Assembly (NCBI GenBank): GCA_024274785.1
Contig: JAJSAM010000052.1
Location: forward strand, 1-64,000
Direction: 5' to 3'
DNA length: 64,000 bases
Origin: Planctomycetota bacterium
Lineage (GTDB): Bacteria > Planctomycetota > JAJSAM01
Part shown: positions 43,834 through 52,058 of the stretch, piece by piece
Position numbering within the stretch: position 1 is the first letter of the stretch
Layout: every line of letters starts with the position of its first letter
Translations under genes and position numbers: made by a program
Notes under the pieces: model-generated
The model's database searches: none
Seen by the model: only the letters and a program-made list of their open reading frames with translations
Told to the model about the DNA's origin: nothing

Positions 43834-45801
43834 TCAGCCCAATTCCAACTGTTTCTTCGCGTCCACCTCGTCCCGATCGAGCATCCTGATCGCCGCGCCG
43901 AACTTCTCCGGCAGGTCGCGGTCGCCCCTGACCTGGCTCCTGATCTGGCGCATGAGCTGCAGCGCCATGCGGAAGTTCCGGACGAGGTCGCCGTCGGAGA
44001 TGCTCGTCAGCTCGCGCAGTTCCTCGAAAGATGCGCCTTTCGCCCAGGCGTGGGTCGGCGCGGCCATGCGGAAGTCGGGTTCCTTCAGAAGGTCGACCAT
44101 GCCGGCCTCGAATTCCACGTGGCGGAAGTCGCGGATCCGCTTCTCGGAGAGTGACTTGATCTCGGCCAGCGTCCGCGGCGGGAGGTGGCTCGAGAAGTCG
44201 CCCTTCCGCTGCTCGAAGACGATGGCCACCATCAGCATCGCGAGCTGGGCCTCGTTCGCCAGGTGATAGATGCCGTAGCCGAAGAGTTCCGCGGCCTGCA
44301 CTTCGTAGCCGTTCAGGATCGAGGCGAACCGTCCCTTCTCCGTCAGACCGTCCTCGTCGATGTAGCCCGTGGTGCGCAGGACGGCCAGGCGGCGGCGGAT
44401 CAACTGCTCCTCGCGCGGCATCCTGACCTTGTGCCGGCCCTTGCCCTTCTTTCCGCCGCCCTTCGCCCGCTGCCGCTGGAACTTCGCGAAGGAGCGCTCG
44501 TAGGCGGTGATCAACTCCTCGCCCATCCGGTCATAGAGGGAGAGGATGCCGGAGTACGAGAGGTTGAACCGGGAGCGGACCGGCTCCACCTTTCCCGTGA
44601 TCAGCCGGGTCGCCTCCGACGGTTCGTCGAAGCGGAGGTCCAACCGGGATACCACGTGGCCGGTGGTGTCGATCCCCTGCCGCCCGGCCCGCCCGGCCAT
44701 CTGGTAGTAGTCGCGGGTGCGCAGCCAGTCGAAGGCGACGCCGTTGTACTTCTTCAGCATGTGGAAGACGACGGTGCGGGCCGGCATGTTCACGCCGAGC
44801 GCGAAAGTCTCGGTCGTGAACAGCAGCTTGATCAGCCCCGAGGTGAACAGCCGCTCCACGATCTCCTTGTGGATGGGGAGGATCCCGGCGTGGTGGTACA
44901 TCACCCCGCTGGCGGCGGCCTTCCGGAGTCGCTCCGTCTTCGCGTTGTCGGCGAGCTGATAGCGCGTCTTCAGGTCGTCGAAGAGTCCGAGGATCCTCTC
45001 CCGTTCCTTTTCGGTGAGCAGGCTTCGGCGGGCATTCCCCGTCGCCAGCGATTCGCAGTCCTTTCGCGAGAAGCAGAAATAGAGGCACGGCAGGAGGTCT
45101 TGCTTGCCGAGGATGTCGAGCAGGTCTTTCACCTGTGGGATCCGGGCTCTGCGGTTGCGGCGGGCCCGCACCTCCTCGATCGGCACCAGCTTCTTCCCCG
45201 GTAGATGGACGAAGTGCCTGAGCGGCACCGGGCGCCAGGTGCTCTCCACCACGTCGATCCGGTGCCTGCGCTCCTGCTCCATCCACTTTGCGAGTTCCCG
45301 GAGGTTCGGGACGGTGGCGGACAGACAGAGGAAGCGGATGTGCTCCGGCGCGAAGATGATCGACTCCTCCCACACCGTGCCCCGGTCGAGGTCGTCGAGG
45401 TAGTGAACTTCATCGAACACCACCCAACCAATGTTCGCCACGCGGTCGGGGGCCTCAAAGATGGTGTTGCGGAACACCTCGGTGGTCATGATCAGCAGCG
45501 GCGCCTCGGGGTTGATCGTCACGTCCCCGGTCATGATGCCGACGTCGTCGCCGATGATCGCCTTGAAGTCGCGGTACTTCTGGTTGCTCAAGGCCTTCAC
45601 CGGCGATGTGTAGACGATCCGCTCACCGCGGGCGAGGGCGTGTTCGATGGCGAAGTCCGCCACCAGGGTCTTCCCCGCTCCGGTCGGAGCGGCGACGATG
45701 ACGGAGTGTCCGTTCCGGATCGAGGCGATGGCGTCCGTTTGAAATGGGTAGAGTGTGAAGCCCCGGTAGGTCTCGTCGTTCGTCGTCACTGGCTCTGGCA
45801 T
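43834..45801 (-). CDS. Ski2-like superfamily 2 DEAD/DEAH-box helicase
   Basis: A 655-residue helicase. Q-like region LYPFQTDAIASI, motif I APTGAGKT, Ia YTSPVKALSNQK, Ib MTTEVFRNTI, motif II DEVH (VVFDEVHYLDD), motif III SATVPN, motif V TETFALGVNMPAR, and motif VI QMAGRAGRQG. These, with the two-RecA-domain spacing and the DEVH box, match the Ski2/Mtr4/HelY group of RNA helicases. It is shorter than exosome-type Ski2 proteins because the arch/stalk insertion is missing and the C-terminus keeps only a small winged-helix/helical part. Probable role: RNA unwinding in decay or ribosome maturation. The ATG is the first in the frame. Confidence 0.92.
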   Translation of the reverse strand: MPEPVTTNDETYRGFTLYPFQTDAIASIRNGHSVIVAAPTGAGKTLVADFAIEHALARGERIVYTSPVKALSNQKYRDFKAIIGDDVGIMTGDVTINPEAPLLIMTTEVFRNTIFEAPDRVANIGWVVFDEVHYLDDLDRGTVWEESIIFAPEHIRFLCLSATVPNLRELAKWMEQERRHRIDVVESTWRPVPLRHFVHLPGKKLVPIEEVRARRNRRARIPQVKDLLDILGKQDLLPCLYFCFSRKDCESLATGNARRSLLTEKERERILGLFDDLKTRYQLADNAKTERLRKAAASGVMYHHAGILPIHKEIVERLFTSGLIKLLFTTETFALGVNMPARTVVFHMLKKYNGVAFDWLRTRDYYQMAGRAGRQGIDTTGHVVSRLDLRFDEPSEATRLITGKVEPVRSRFNLSYSGILSLYDRMGEELITAYERSFAKFQRQRAKGGGKKGKGRHKVRMPREEQLIRRRLAVLRTTGYIDEDGLTEKGRFASILNGYEVQAAELFGYGIYHLANEAQLAMLMVAIVFEQRKGDFSSHLPPRTLAEIKSLSEKRIRDFRHVEFEAGMVDLLKEPDFRMAAPTHAWAKGASFEELRELTSISDGDLVRNFRMALQLMRQIRSQVRGDRDLPEKFGAAIRMLDRDEVDAKKQLELG

Positions 45802-45983
45802 TTACGCAAGATACGCTGTCTTTGCATAACTGCTGTATCTTTCGCGGCGAGGCACAGCCACGCTCGGAGGGTCGGGTTTTGTCCCGGCCGTGCCGGCCCC
45901 GGGGAGAGTGGCGCGTGGATTCTGCGAGCGCTGCGCAGCTTTGAGGGCCTGGTTGCACTGCGCATGGAGGTTCGATCCGACCG

Positions 45984-48170
45984 ATGGAAACGGGCGGCGA
46001 CGCAAGAGGGCGAAGACCCATCAGCCTCGGAACGAAGATCACGATCGGCCTCGTGGCCGGGATCGCCGTCGGCGTCTTCCTCGGGGAGCGGAGCGCACCG
46101 CTCAATATCCTCGGCAGGATCTACGTCAGCCTCCTCCAGATGACCGTGCTGCCCTACGTCATCGTTTCCCTGATCGCCAAGATCGGCTCGCTGACGATCG
46201 ACTCCGCGAAGAGACTGGCGGGGCGGGCGGGGCTCGTGCTCCTGGCGTTCTGGGCGATCTCGCTGGCGATGGTGTTCCTGCTGCCGCTGTCCCTCCCGAA
46301 GTGGGATGCCGGCACCTTTTTCAGCGCCAGCCTGGTCGAGCGTCCCGCGCCCTTCGATTTCATCGACCTCTACCTCCCCACCAATCCGTTCCACTCCATC
46401 GCGAACAACATCGTTCCGGCGACGGTGCTCTTCAGCATTCTCCTGGGGGTCGCCCTGATCTCCATCCCGGCCAAGGCCCGGGTGCTCGAACCGTTCCTGG
46501 TGATCGGTGATGCGCTCGGTGTGATCTCCGGCCTGATCATGAGGCTCGCCCCGGTGGGCACCTTCGCCCTGACGGCCGGTGCGGCCGGTTCCCTGTCGCC
46601 GGCGGAACTGGCGAAGCTGATGGGGTACGTCGGCACCTACACCTTCGCTGTGGTCCTCCTCGGATTTGTGGTCCTTCCGGCCCTGGTCGCGGCGGTCACC
46701 CCGTACCGGATGCTGGAGTTCCTGAAGGGCTGCCGGTCCGCGATCATGATGGCCTTCGCCACGAGCAAGCTCTTCGCCGTGTTGCCGATGATCATCGACA
46801 ACGCGAAGGACCTGCTCGTTTACCGGGAGGTGCCGGAGGAAGAGGCCCGGACCACGGCGGACATGCTGGTGCCGCTGGCGTACCCGTTCCCGAACGCCGG
46901 AAGAGTCGTGGGCCTGTTGTTCATTCCCTTCGCGGCCTGGTACTCGGGCCAGGCCCTGGATGTCACCGACTATCCGATGTTGTTGACGGTGGGCCTCCTG
47001 GCCTTCTTCGGCAGTCCCGTCGCGGCTCTTCCGTTCCTGCTCGACATGTTCCGTCTTCCCGCGGACCTGTTCCCCCTGTTCCTCATCTCCGGGATCTGGT
47101 GTGCCCGATTGGGGGACACTCTCGGCGCGGTGCACCTCGCCGCCTTCACGGTCATCACAAGCGCCTGGAGCCGGGGGGTCGCAAGGATCAGGCTGCCGAG
47201 ACTCGCGGTCTTTCTGGTCCTGACCGTCGTCGCCACGGGTATCGCCATGGTGCTGAACAACCTCGTCATCAAGCAGGCGATTTCCGGTCAGGAGCCTCCG
47301 GTGAACCTGGTGGCGGGAATGGAACTGCGGAAGAAGGTGGCGGAGTTCCGGGTCGTTTCGGAGCCCGGTCCGAACCCGGTGGCGCTCGAGGACGGTGAAA
47401 CGCACCTCGAGAGGATCCGGCGCGCGGGGATCCTGCGTGTGGGATATGTGGTGAAGAATCCGCCATTCTCCTACCGCACCTCCGCGGGGGATCTCGTGGG
47501 CCTGGACATCGACCTGGTCCAGCATCTCGCCCGGGAACTCGACGTCAGCATCGATTTCGTTCCGGTGGCGAGCGGCGGGGTCGGCGCCGGTTTCGCCGCC
47601 GACCACTTCGACGTGGCGGTCGGGGCGATCCCCTCCTCCATCCGGAACCTCGATCAGTTCGCCGAGTCGGACCTCTACCTGGATCTGCACGCCGCGCTCG
47701 TCGTCCGCGACCACCGCGTGAAGGAGTTCAAGACCCTGGAGAGGATTCTCGCCGCCGATCGGCTGCGCATCGCCTGCGTCGAAGGAGGTCTCCTGGTGCG
47801 CACCGATCGCGAGAGCATCCCCGGGCTCGAAGTTGTGCTGATCCCCTCGGCGGAGGTGTTTCTTGGCGACGAGGATGGTGGTCTGGAACTGGACGCACTG
47901 CTCACCACCGCGGAAAGCGGGTCGATCTACACGATGATCAAGCCGGAGTTCGCGGTGGTGATCCCCGAGGGGGTCCGGACGAGAGTGCCGATCGTCTTCG
48001 CCGTGCAGCGGTCCCCGGAACTCGAACGCGTGGTCAGCACCTGGCTCCGCCTGAAGCGGGAAGACGGGACGGTGGATGAACTCTACGACCACTGGATTCT
48101 CGGCAAGACCGCGGCGAAGAAGAAACCGCGCTGGTCGGTCATCCGCGACGTGTTTGGCTGGGTGAAGTAG
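45984..48170 (+). CDS. Symporter-fold (DAACS/GltP-like) protein fused to a periplasmic solute-binding domain
   Basis: Residues about 15-430 follow the glutamate/dicarboxylate:cation symporter family: IGLVAGIAVGVFLGE, YVSLLQMTVLPYVIVSLIAKIG, NIVPATVLFSILLGVAL, MRLAPVGTFALTAGA. At the substrate/sodium site the canonical NMDGT is replaced by NAGRV (YPFPNAGRVVGLLF), and the serine-rich hairpin is AFATSKLFAVLP, so classical transport is doubtful. From about residue 470 to 715 there is a family-3 solute-binding domain (GILRVGYVVKNPPFSYRT, VGLDIDLVQHLARELDVS, FDVAVGAIPSS, AVQRSPELERVVSTWL). The two halves are joined in frame without interruption. No clear ribosome binding site is seen at this ATG. 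Confidence 0.85.
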   Translation: METGGDARGRRPISLGTKITIGLVAGIAVGVFLGERSAPLNILGRIYVSLLQMTVLPYVIVSLIAKIGSLTIDSAKRLAGRAGLVLLAFWAISLAMVFLLPLSLPKWDAGTFFSASLVERPAPFDFIDLYLPTNPFHSIANNIVPATVLFSILLGVALISIPAKARVLEPFLVIGDALGVISGLIMRLAPVGTFALTAGAAGSLSPAELAKLMGYVGTYTFAVVLLGFVVLPALVAAVTPYRMLEFLKGCRSAIMMAFATSKLFAVLPMIIDNAKDLLVYREVPEEEARTTADMLVPLAYPFPNAGRVVGLLFIPFAAWYSGQALDVTDYPMLLTVGLLAFFGSPVAALPFLLDMFRLPADLFPLFLISGIWCARLGDTLGAVHLAAFTVITSAWSRGVARIRLPRLAVFLVLTVVATGIAMVLNNLVIKQAISGQEPPVNLVAGMELRKKVAEFRVVSEPGPNPVALEDGETHLERIRRAGILRVGYVVKNPPFSYRTSAGDLVGLDIDLVQHLARELDVSIDFVPVASGGVGAGFAADHFDVAVGAIPSSIRNLDQFAESDLYLDLHAALVVRDHRVKEFKTLERILAADRLRIACVEGGLLVRTDRESIPGLEVVLIPSAEVFLGDEDGGLELDALLTTAESGSIYTMIKPEFAVVIPEGVRTRVPIVFAVQRSPELERVVSTWLRLKREDGTVDELYDHWILGKTAAKKKPRWSVIRDVFGWVK

Positions 48171-48193
48171 CGCGCTCCCGTTAAGCTCCCCCC

Positions 48194-48457
48194 ATGTCCG
48201 GAAAACCAGAGCGCAGCAACTACCAGAAGGGCCTCATCCGTCGGTACTACGAGAACCGCGAGCAGATCTCCACGCAGCGGCTCGGCGAGATCGTGACGGA
48301 GCTCTACCTGGCCGAAAGCGAGAAGAAGAAGGCGAAGCTCTGGGAGCAGGCCGAGAAGGCCCTCCACAACGCCGGCGCGAACGAGGCCTGGCTTTCCAGG
48401 GTCGTCGCCGAGAAGAACCTCGAGGGCCTGGCTGAGATCGTCCAGGAGTTGTTCTAG
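48194..48457 (+). CDS. Small conserved-looking hypothetical protein
   Basis: I do not recognise it. The 87-residue product is highly charged and all-helical (YENREQISTQRLGEIVTELYLAESEKKKAKLWEQ and LEGLAEIVQELF halves), without cysteines or membrane segments. Similar small 'RRYYENREQI' helical proteins exist in several bacterial groups. It starts 23 bp after the symporter fusion on the same strand, so it may be co-transcribed. The ATG has only a weak upstream purine stretch. Confidence 0.6.
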   Translation: MSGKPERSNYQKGLIRRYYENREQISTQRLGEIVTELYLAESEKKKAKLWEQAEKALHNAGANEAWLSRVVAEKNLEGLAEIVQELF

Positions 48458-48646
48458 CCCGCTTTTCCCACCATGGCGCACCATCCGGAGCGGTGAACTC
48501 CGTTTCGGCCGTGCCTGATCAACGGCGATCGCCATCCGACGTCCGCATTCACTCGCGGAGTCTGAGTCCATGTCTCGCAAGTCGCCCTTCCGGAAGGGTA
48601 GAATACGCGGCATTCGCGCCGGGGTGCGAAACGAGACCAAGCCAAC

Positions 48647-50152
48647 GTGAGCAAGCGTGAAACAAAGAGTGGGGGTTGTGCCTCCTTTCCCGATCGCGGG
48701 GCGGGCCGTATCCACCTGACCGAGCGCGAAGTCTCTCTGCTGGCGCGGCTCGCTACCGCACTGGATGGACATGAGCCCGCCGTCGCCGCGCTCTGGGAGA
48801 ACCGTTTGGCGGCGGGCGCCAGCGACGCCCCGGACCGGACCTCCCGTGAACTCCGGGATCAGGTTCACTCGATCCTCACGCTGATGCGGGAAGAGGGGCC
48901 GGAGGGGCTCGCCCGGGCCTTTCATCTCCAGGGAAAGCTCTACCACGAGCAGGAAGTGCCGTACCTGGAGTCCTGCCGGTCCCTGCACCTGCTCGGGGAG
49001 TGCCTCTCCACGATCCTCCGGGAGCTCTCCGTCGATGAAGACGAGATCCTGGAGTTCGCCGTGGCATTCGGAGCCCTGCGGCGCGAGCGGATCATCGCGA
49101 TCGTTCATGCCTACCACCAGCAGTGCCCCGCCCGCCGGGCGCCGGGAACGGAGTACGACTCCTCGTGCGAGGCTCCATCTCCCGGCCCGGAGGAGCAGGC
49201 GAGCCGCCTCTGCGGACTGATCGGCGCGAGCGCTCCCATGCAGAAGGTCTATGCGAACTTGCGCATGGCGGCGGGCAGTCGGGAACCGGTTCTGATCACC
49301 GGGGGAACCGGCACCGGGAAGGAACTCGCCGCCCAGACCATCCACGCGCTTTCCGGCGACCCCCTGGCGAGCTTCGTGCCCGTGAACTGCGCGGCGATCT
49401 CCCACGACCTCATCGAGAGCGAGCTGTTCGGGCACATGAAAGGGTCGTTCTCCGGCGCCCATTCCGATCACGCGGGGCTCTTTCGCGCGGCCCAGGGCGG
49501 GACTCTGTTCCTCGACGAGGTGACGGAGCTGCCGGTCACGGCGCAGGCCAAGTTGCTCCGGGCACTGCAGGAACACGCGGTACGCCCGGTCGGCGGGATT
49601 CGCGAGATTCCGGTGGATATCCGGATCGTGGCGAGCACCAACCGCAAGCTCGAGCGCGTTCTCGACGACGGCAACCTCCGGCGAGACTTCTACTATCGCC
49701 TGCGCCACCTCGTGGTGCGCCTGCCGGACCTGTCGGAACGGGTGGATGACATTCCGCTGCTCGTCGGGCACTTCGCCCGCCAGGCCGTCGCCGACGGACT
49801 CTGTGCCCGGGTGCTCCCCTGGACCGAGGCGGCCCTCGCGCGCCTGGCGGATCACCCCTGGCCGGGCAACGTCCGGGAACTCGAGAGCGTCGTGCGCCTG
49901 ACCGCGCGTCTTGTCCCGGCGGGGAAGATCCTCGCGATCCATCTCAGCCGTGAGATCCTCGATGGAGGGACGGAGGTTCCCGGGGCCGATCCCGCGTCAC
50001 CCCAGCCGGTCACCCTGAAGGACGCCGAGCGCCAGACGATCGCCCGCGCCCTCAAGGCCACGGAAGGCAACAAGACCCGCGCTGCCGGCCTGCTCGGCAT
50101 CTCCCGGAAGCAGCTCTATGTGAAGATCCGGCAGTACGGCCTGGCGACGTGA
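48647..50152 (+). CDS. Sigma-54-dependent transcriptional activator with RsbRD-like sensor domain
   Basis: A 501-residue bacterial enhancer-binding protein. Residues about 20-155 are helical and resemble the RsbRD N-terminal domain. The AAA+ domain follows: Walker A GGTGTGKE, the sigma-54 contact loop GSFSGA (canonically GAFTGA), Walker B GGTLFLDEV, VRPVGGIREIPVDIRIVASTNR, and the arginine-finger region RRDFYYRL. The C-terminus is a Fis-type helix-turn-helix (ATEGNKTRAAGLLGISRKQLYVKIRQYGL). The start is GTG. Its 189 bp upstream hold nothing I can identify, and no -24/-12 promoter of a target operon was found in the window. A shortened repeat copy starts 4 bp after its stop. Confidence 0.93.
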   Translation: MSKRETKSGGCASFPDRGAGRIHLTEREVSLLARLATALDGHEPAVAALWENRLAAGASDAPDRTSRELRDQVHSILTLMREEGPEGLARAFHLQGKLYHEQEVPYLESCRSLHLLGECLSTILRELSVDEDEILEFAVAFGALRRERIIAIVHAYHQQCPARRAPGTEYDSSCEAPSPGPEEQASRLCGLIGASAPMQKVYANLRMAAGSREPVLITGGTGTGKELAAQTIHALSGDPLASFVPVNCAAISHDLIESELFGHMKGSFSGAHSDHAGLFRAAQGGTLFLDEVTELPVTAQAKLLRALQEHAVRPVGGIREIPVDIRIVASTNRKLERVLDDGNLRRDFYYRLRHLVVRLPDLSERVDDIPLLVGHFARQAVADGLCARVLPWTEAALARLADHPWPGNVRELESVVRLTARLVPAGKILAIHLSREILDGGTEVPGADPASPQPVTLKDAERQTIARALKATEGNKTRAAGLLGISRKQLYVKIRQYGLAT

Positions 50153-50156
50153 GGCA

Positions 50157-50241
50157 AGGGCTCGTCCGGAAACCGGCGCGACCGCTGCACCGAGAGCGCT
50201 GCTGCACCCTCGAATGCGGCAGTTTTTTCCAGACGGGCCCT
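50157..50241 (-). repeat. Dispersed TIR element, copy G (internally deleted)
   Basis: This 85 bp copy is in the inverted orientation. Both ends are retained (AGGGCTCGTCCGGAAA and the complement of AGGGCCCGTCTGGAAA, 14/16), with the flanking blocks GCTGCACCGAGAGCGC and CCCTCGAATGCGGCAGT. The central ~78 bp, including the GGTTGAAACC and CTCGCGCCTTGC blocks, is missing. The remaining ends can pair as one long hairpin directly after the sigma-54 activator stop codon. Confidence 0.8.
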
Positions 50242-50399
50242 GAGGCGGAGGCGCCGAGGACGACGTGATTGTGGTTGCGGGAGTGGCCGGTTGCGATTTG
50301 GACGGTTTTCTGATCGAACCGCCAACCGGCCACCAGGCCCTTCTCTCTTCCGGTCAGTTACCGGATCTCTTCAGGTTGCCGTGACCCCGCCCCTGTCCA

Positions 50400-50846
50400 C
50401 TACCGCATCGCCTGCCTCAGCCCGGCGAGGTCCGGACGGATCGCGGCTTCCTGCCCGCCCGCTTCGGCCACGATCACGGAGCCGCCGGCGACCCGCACCG
50501 TCACGAGGTAGAGGTACGGGCCCTCCTGGCGGATCACCCTGAACAGCATCTCCCACGCCGGGGCGCCCCCGGTTCCCGCGACACCCCGGGACTCCACGAC
50601 CTCGTAGCCGCGGCCGTCCACCAGCTCGTTCCGGACCGCGTCCCGCCAGAACTCGAGCGTGCCCTCGGGCGGATTGGGGTGTCGCTTCACCACCATCCGG
50701 TTGCCGGTCGGAGCGACGGCGGAAGCGACCTCGTCCCCTCGGGTCGGAACGGAGACGTAGCCCTCCGGGATGCTGGATTCCGGCGTCACCGCACAGGCCG
50801 CGAGTCCGAAGACGGCGAGAACGATGACGATCGCGAGAGCTCTCAT
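50400..50846 (-). CDS. Hypothetical lipoprotein
   Basis: I do not recognise a family. A 148-residue product with signal and lipobox (IVIVLAVFGLAAC). The mature part is mixed alpha/beta (TLEFWRDAVRNELVDGRGYEVV, PAWEMLFRVIRQEGPYLYLVTVRV), resembling small 'lipoprotein of unknown function' domains that follow DUF4349 genes. Its start overlaps the DUF4349 stop (ATGA), so the two are translationally coupled. The 158 bp between it and repeat copy G contain no gene. Confidence 0.75.
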   Translation of the reverse strand: MRALAIVIVLAVFGLAACAVTPESSIPEGYVSVPTRGDEVASAVAPTGNRMVVKRHPNPPEGTLEFWRDAVRNELVDGRGYEVVESRGVAGTGGAPAWEMLFRVIRQEGPYLYLVTVRVAGGSVIVAEAGGQEAAIRPDLAGLRQAMR

Positions 50847-51664
50847 CGCCCACCTCCCGAAAGCCCCAGCAGGCGGTTCAGTCCGAGCGCCCGGAGCCAG
50901 GGGAACGGCAACGCCTGCGGCCGGGTCGGCGCGTTCGAAACCTCGACGAACCGGATCACGAGCGTGGAGAAGGCGATCCGGTCGGAGAGAAACTGGAGCC
51001 TCCCCTCGATACGCTCGATCTCCGTGCGGATGCGGTTCAGCTCCGTCTCGACCTTCAGCGTCTCCTCGACCGTCTTCGCCATCGCGAGCAGTTCCTCGAG
51101 GCGCTTTCCGAGGGCGAGGGAGTTCCGGAGCCGAAGCCTCAAGTCGATCACCTCCTCCGTCACATCCGAAGCCTCGATCTGGCGGCTCAGGATGCGCCCG
51201 ATCGCGGCCACGCGGGCCAGGGCCTCCTCCCAGCGGTTCGCCGGTACGCGGAGCGTGATCGCCTGGTCCGAGAGTGACTGGAAATAGCCGCCCAACTCCT
51301 CGGCCATGTCCCGCGCCGCGTCGAGAGCCTCATCCACGTTGCCCACCGCCGCTTCGAGGTGGCCGGAGTAGACGAGCAGGCGCTCGGCGGATGCCGGAGC
51401 GGGGGGCGCCCCGGACCCCGCCTCCACGTCGAAGTCGTCGATGAAGGCGGTGTCGGAGAAAACGACCGTCGTGCCGGCGCGGTCATGGCTGCGAGGAAAG
51501 CTCTGGATCGTGCTCGCCGCCTTCGCGGGCGGGGCGACGAGGCTGGATGCCTGTTCCATGACGGGTTCGGCGTCGTACGCGTACCTCTCGCTCGCCACGA
51601 GCGAGTGGCAGCCCGCGACGAAGAGCGCGAGGAGCAACAGGGCCGGGGTGGTAGTTTGCCGCAT
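50843..51664 (-). CDS. DUF4349 lipoprotein
   Basis: The ATG follows GGAGGT and opens a lipoprotein signal (PALLLLALFVAGC). The 250-residue mature part has the DUF4349 order: a beta strand (LLVYSGHLEAAVGNVDEALD), helix (AARDMAEELGGYF), AITLRVPANRWEEALARV, then a coiled coil (SLALGKRLEELLAMAKTVEETLKVETELNRIRTEIERIEGRLQ in pieces) and FSTLVIRFVEV. The family is envelope-associated and of unknown function. The usual C-terminal membrane helix is replaced by a short Gly/Leu tail (FPWLRALGLNRLLGL). A longer reading frame upstream has no signal sequence and overlaps the remnant region. Confidence 0.85.
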   Translation of the reverse strand: MRQTTTPALLLLALFVAGCHSLVASERYAYDAEPVMEQASSLVAPPAKAASTIQSFPRSHDRAGTTVVFSDTAFIDDFDVEAGSGAPPAPASAERLLVYSGHLEAAVGNVDEALDAARDMAEELGGYFQSLSDQAITLRVPANRWEEALARVAAIGRILSRQIEASDVTEEVIDLRLRLRNSLALGKRLEELLAMAKTVEETLKVETELNRIRTEIERIEGRLQFLSDRIAFSTLVIRFVEVSNAPTRPQALPFPWLRALGLNRLLGLSGGGR

Positions 51665-51798
51665 GGCGACCTCCTTTGATCCGCGGGTACCCGGTCGAGG
51701 CTCAACGACCCCGGTCATCGGGTCGTCATTCCCCTGACGCCGCGAGTATCTCCGATACCCCTGATGTTCAAGACCTTCGCGGCCCACGCAGATTCTGC

Positions 51799-51969
51799 GT
51801 GACGCTCCCGGACCGCCAGCACGGTCGCCCGGAGGTCTTTCGGCAGGTCCGCGTGGATGACGAACTCGGCACCATCGTCTGGCCGAACGGCGTGGATCTC
51901 TGTCCCGACGTGCTCCGTCACGGCCGAGCCCCGGCGTCGCTGAAGGAGTCGGCCGAGGAACTGGTCTGA
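51799..51969 (+). pseudogene. DUF2442-like remnant
   Basis: The translated stretch DRQHGRPEVFRQVRVDDELG and TIVWPNGVDLCPDVLRHG closely follows the C-terminal part of DUF2442, a small domain often paired with toxin-like DUF4160 proteins. The N-terminal half of the domain, a ribosome binding site and a partner gene are not visible. It ends at a TGA after ...KESAEELV. I treat it as a degraded fragment in an otherwise gene-free 390 bp gap; a short functional protein is less likely. Confidence 0.45.
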
Positions 51970-51981
51970 CCCCTTTTTCAC

Positions 51982-52028
51982 CGTTACCAAACGTAACGTT
52001 GTCCCGCTGAACCGGGGCGAAACGTAAC
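51982..52028. promoter_or_regulatory. GTTAC/GTAAC operator-like cluster upstream of the respiratory operon
   Basis: CGTTAC-CAAAC-GTAACG is a perfect inverted repeat (51982-51998). The 9-mer AAACGTAAC occurs at 51989-51997 and again at 52020-52028, 31 bases apart (about three helical turns). The cluster ends 30 bp before the first gene of the Rieske/cytochrome b/Nxr operon. It does not look like an FNR or NarL site. It is a candidate binding site for an unknown regulator; nothing else in the 90 bp leader is recognisable. Confidence 0.4.
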
Positions 52029-52058
52029 AGTTCACCCTCGCCCTCACCTCGACGATCC

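Noticed and set aside
45802..45983. Small RNA or tRNA in the helicase/symporter divergent gap
   Set aside because: A GGTTCGATCC string resembles a T-arm, but no acceptor or anticodon stems pair around it.
45786..48092. Long open frame antisense to the symporter fusion
   Set aside because: Composition (Asp/Arg/His/Gln-rich low complexity) and full overlap with a recognisable gene mark it as a shadow.
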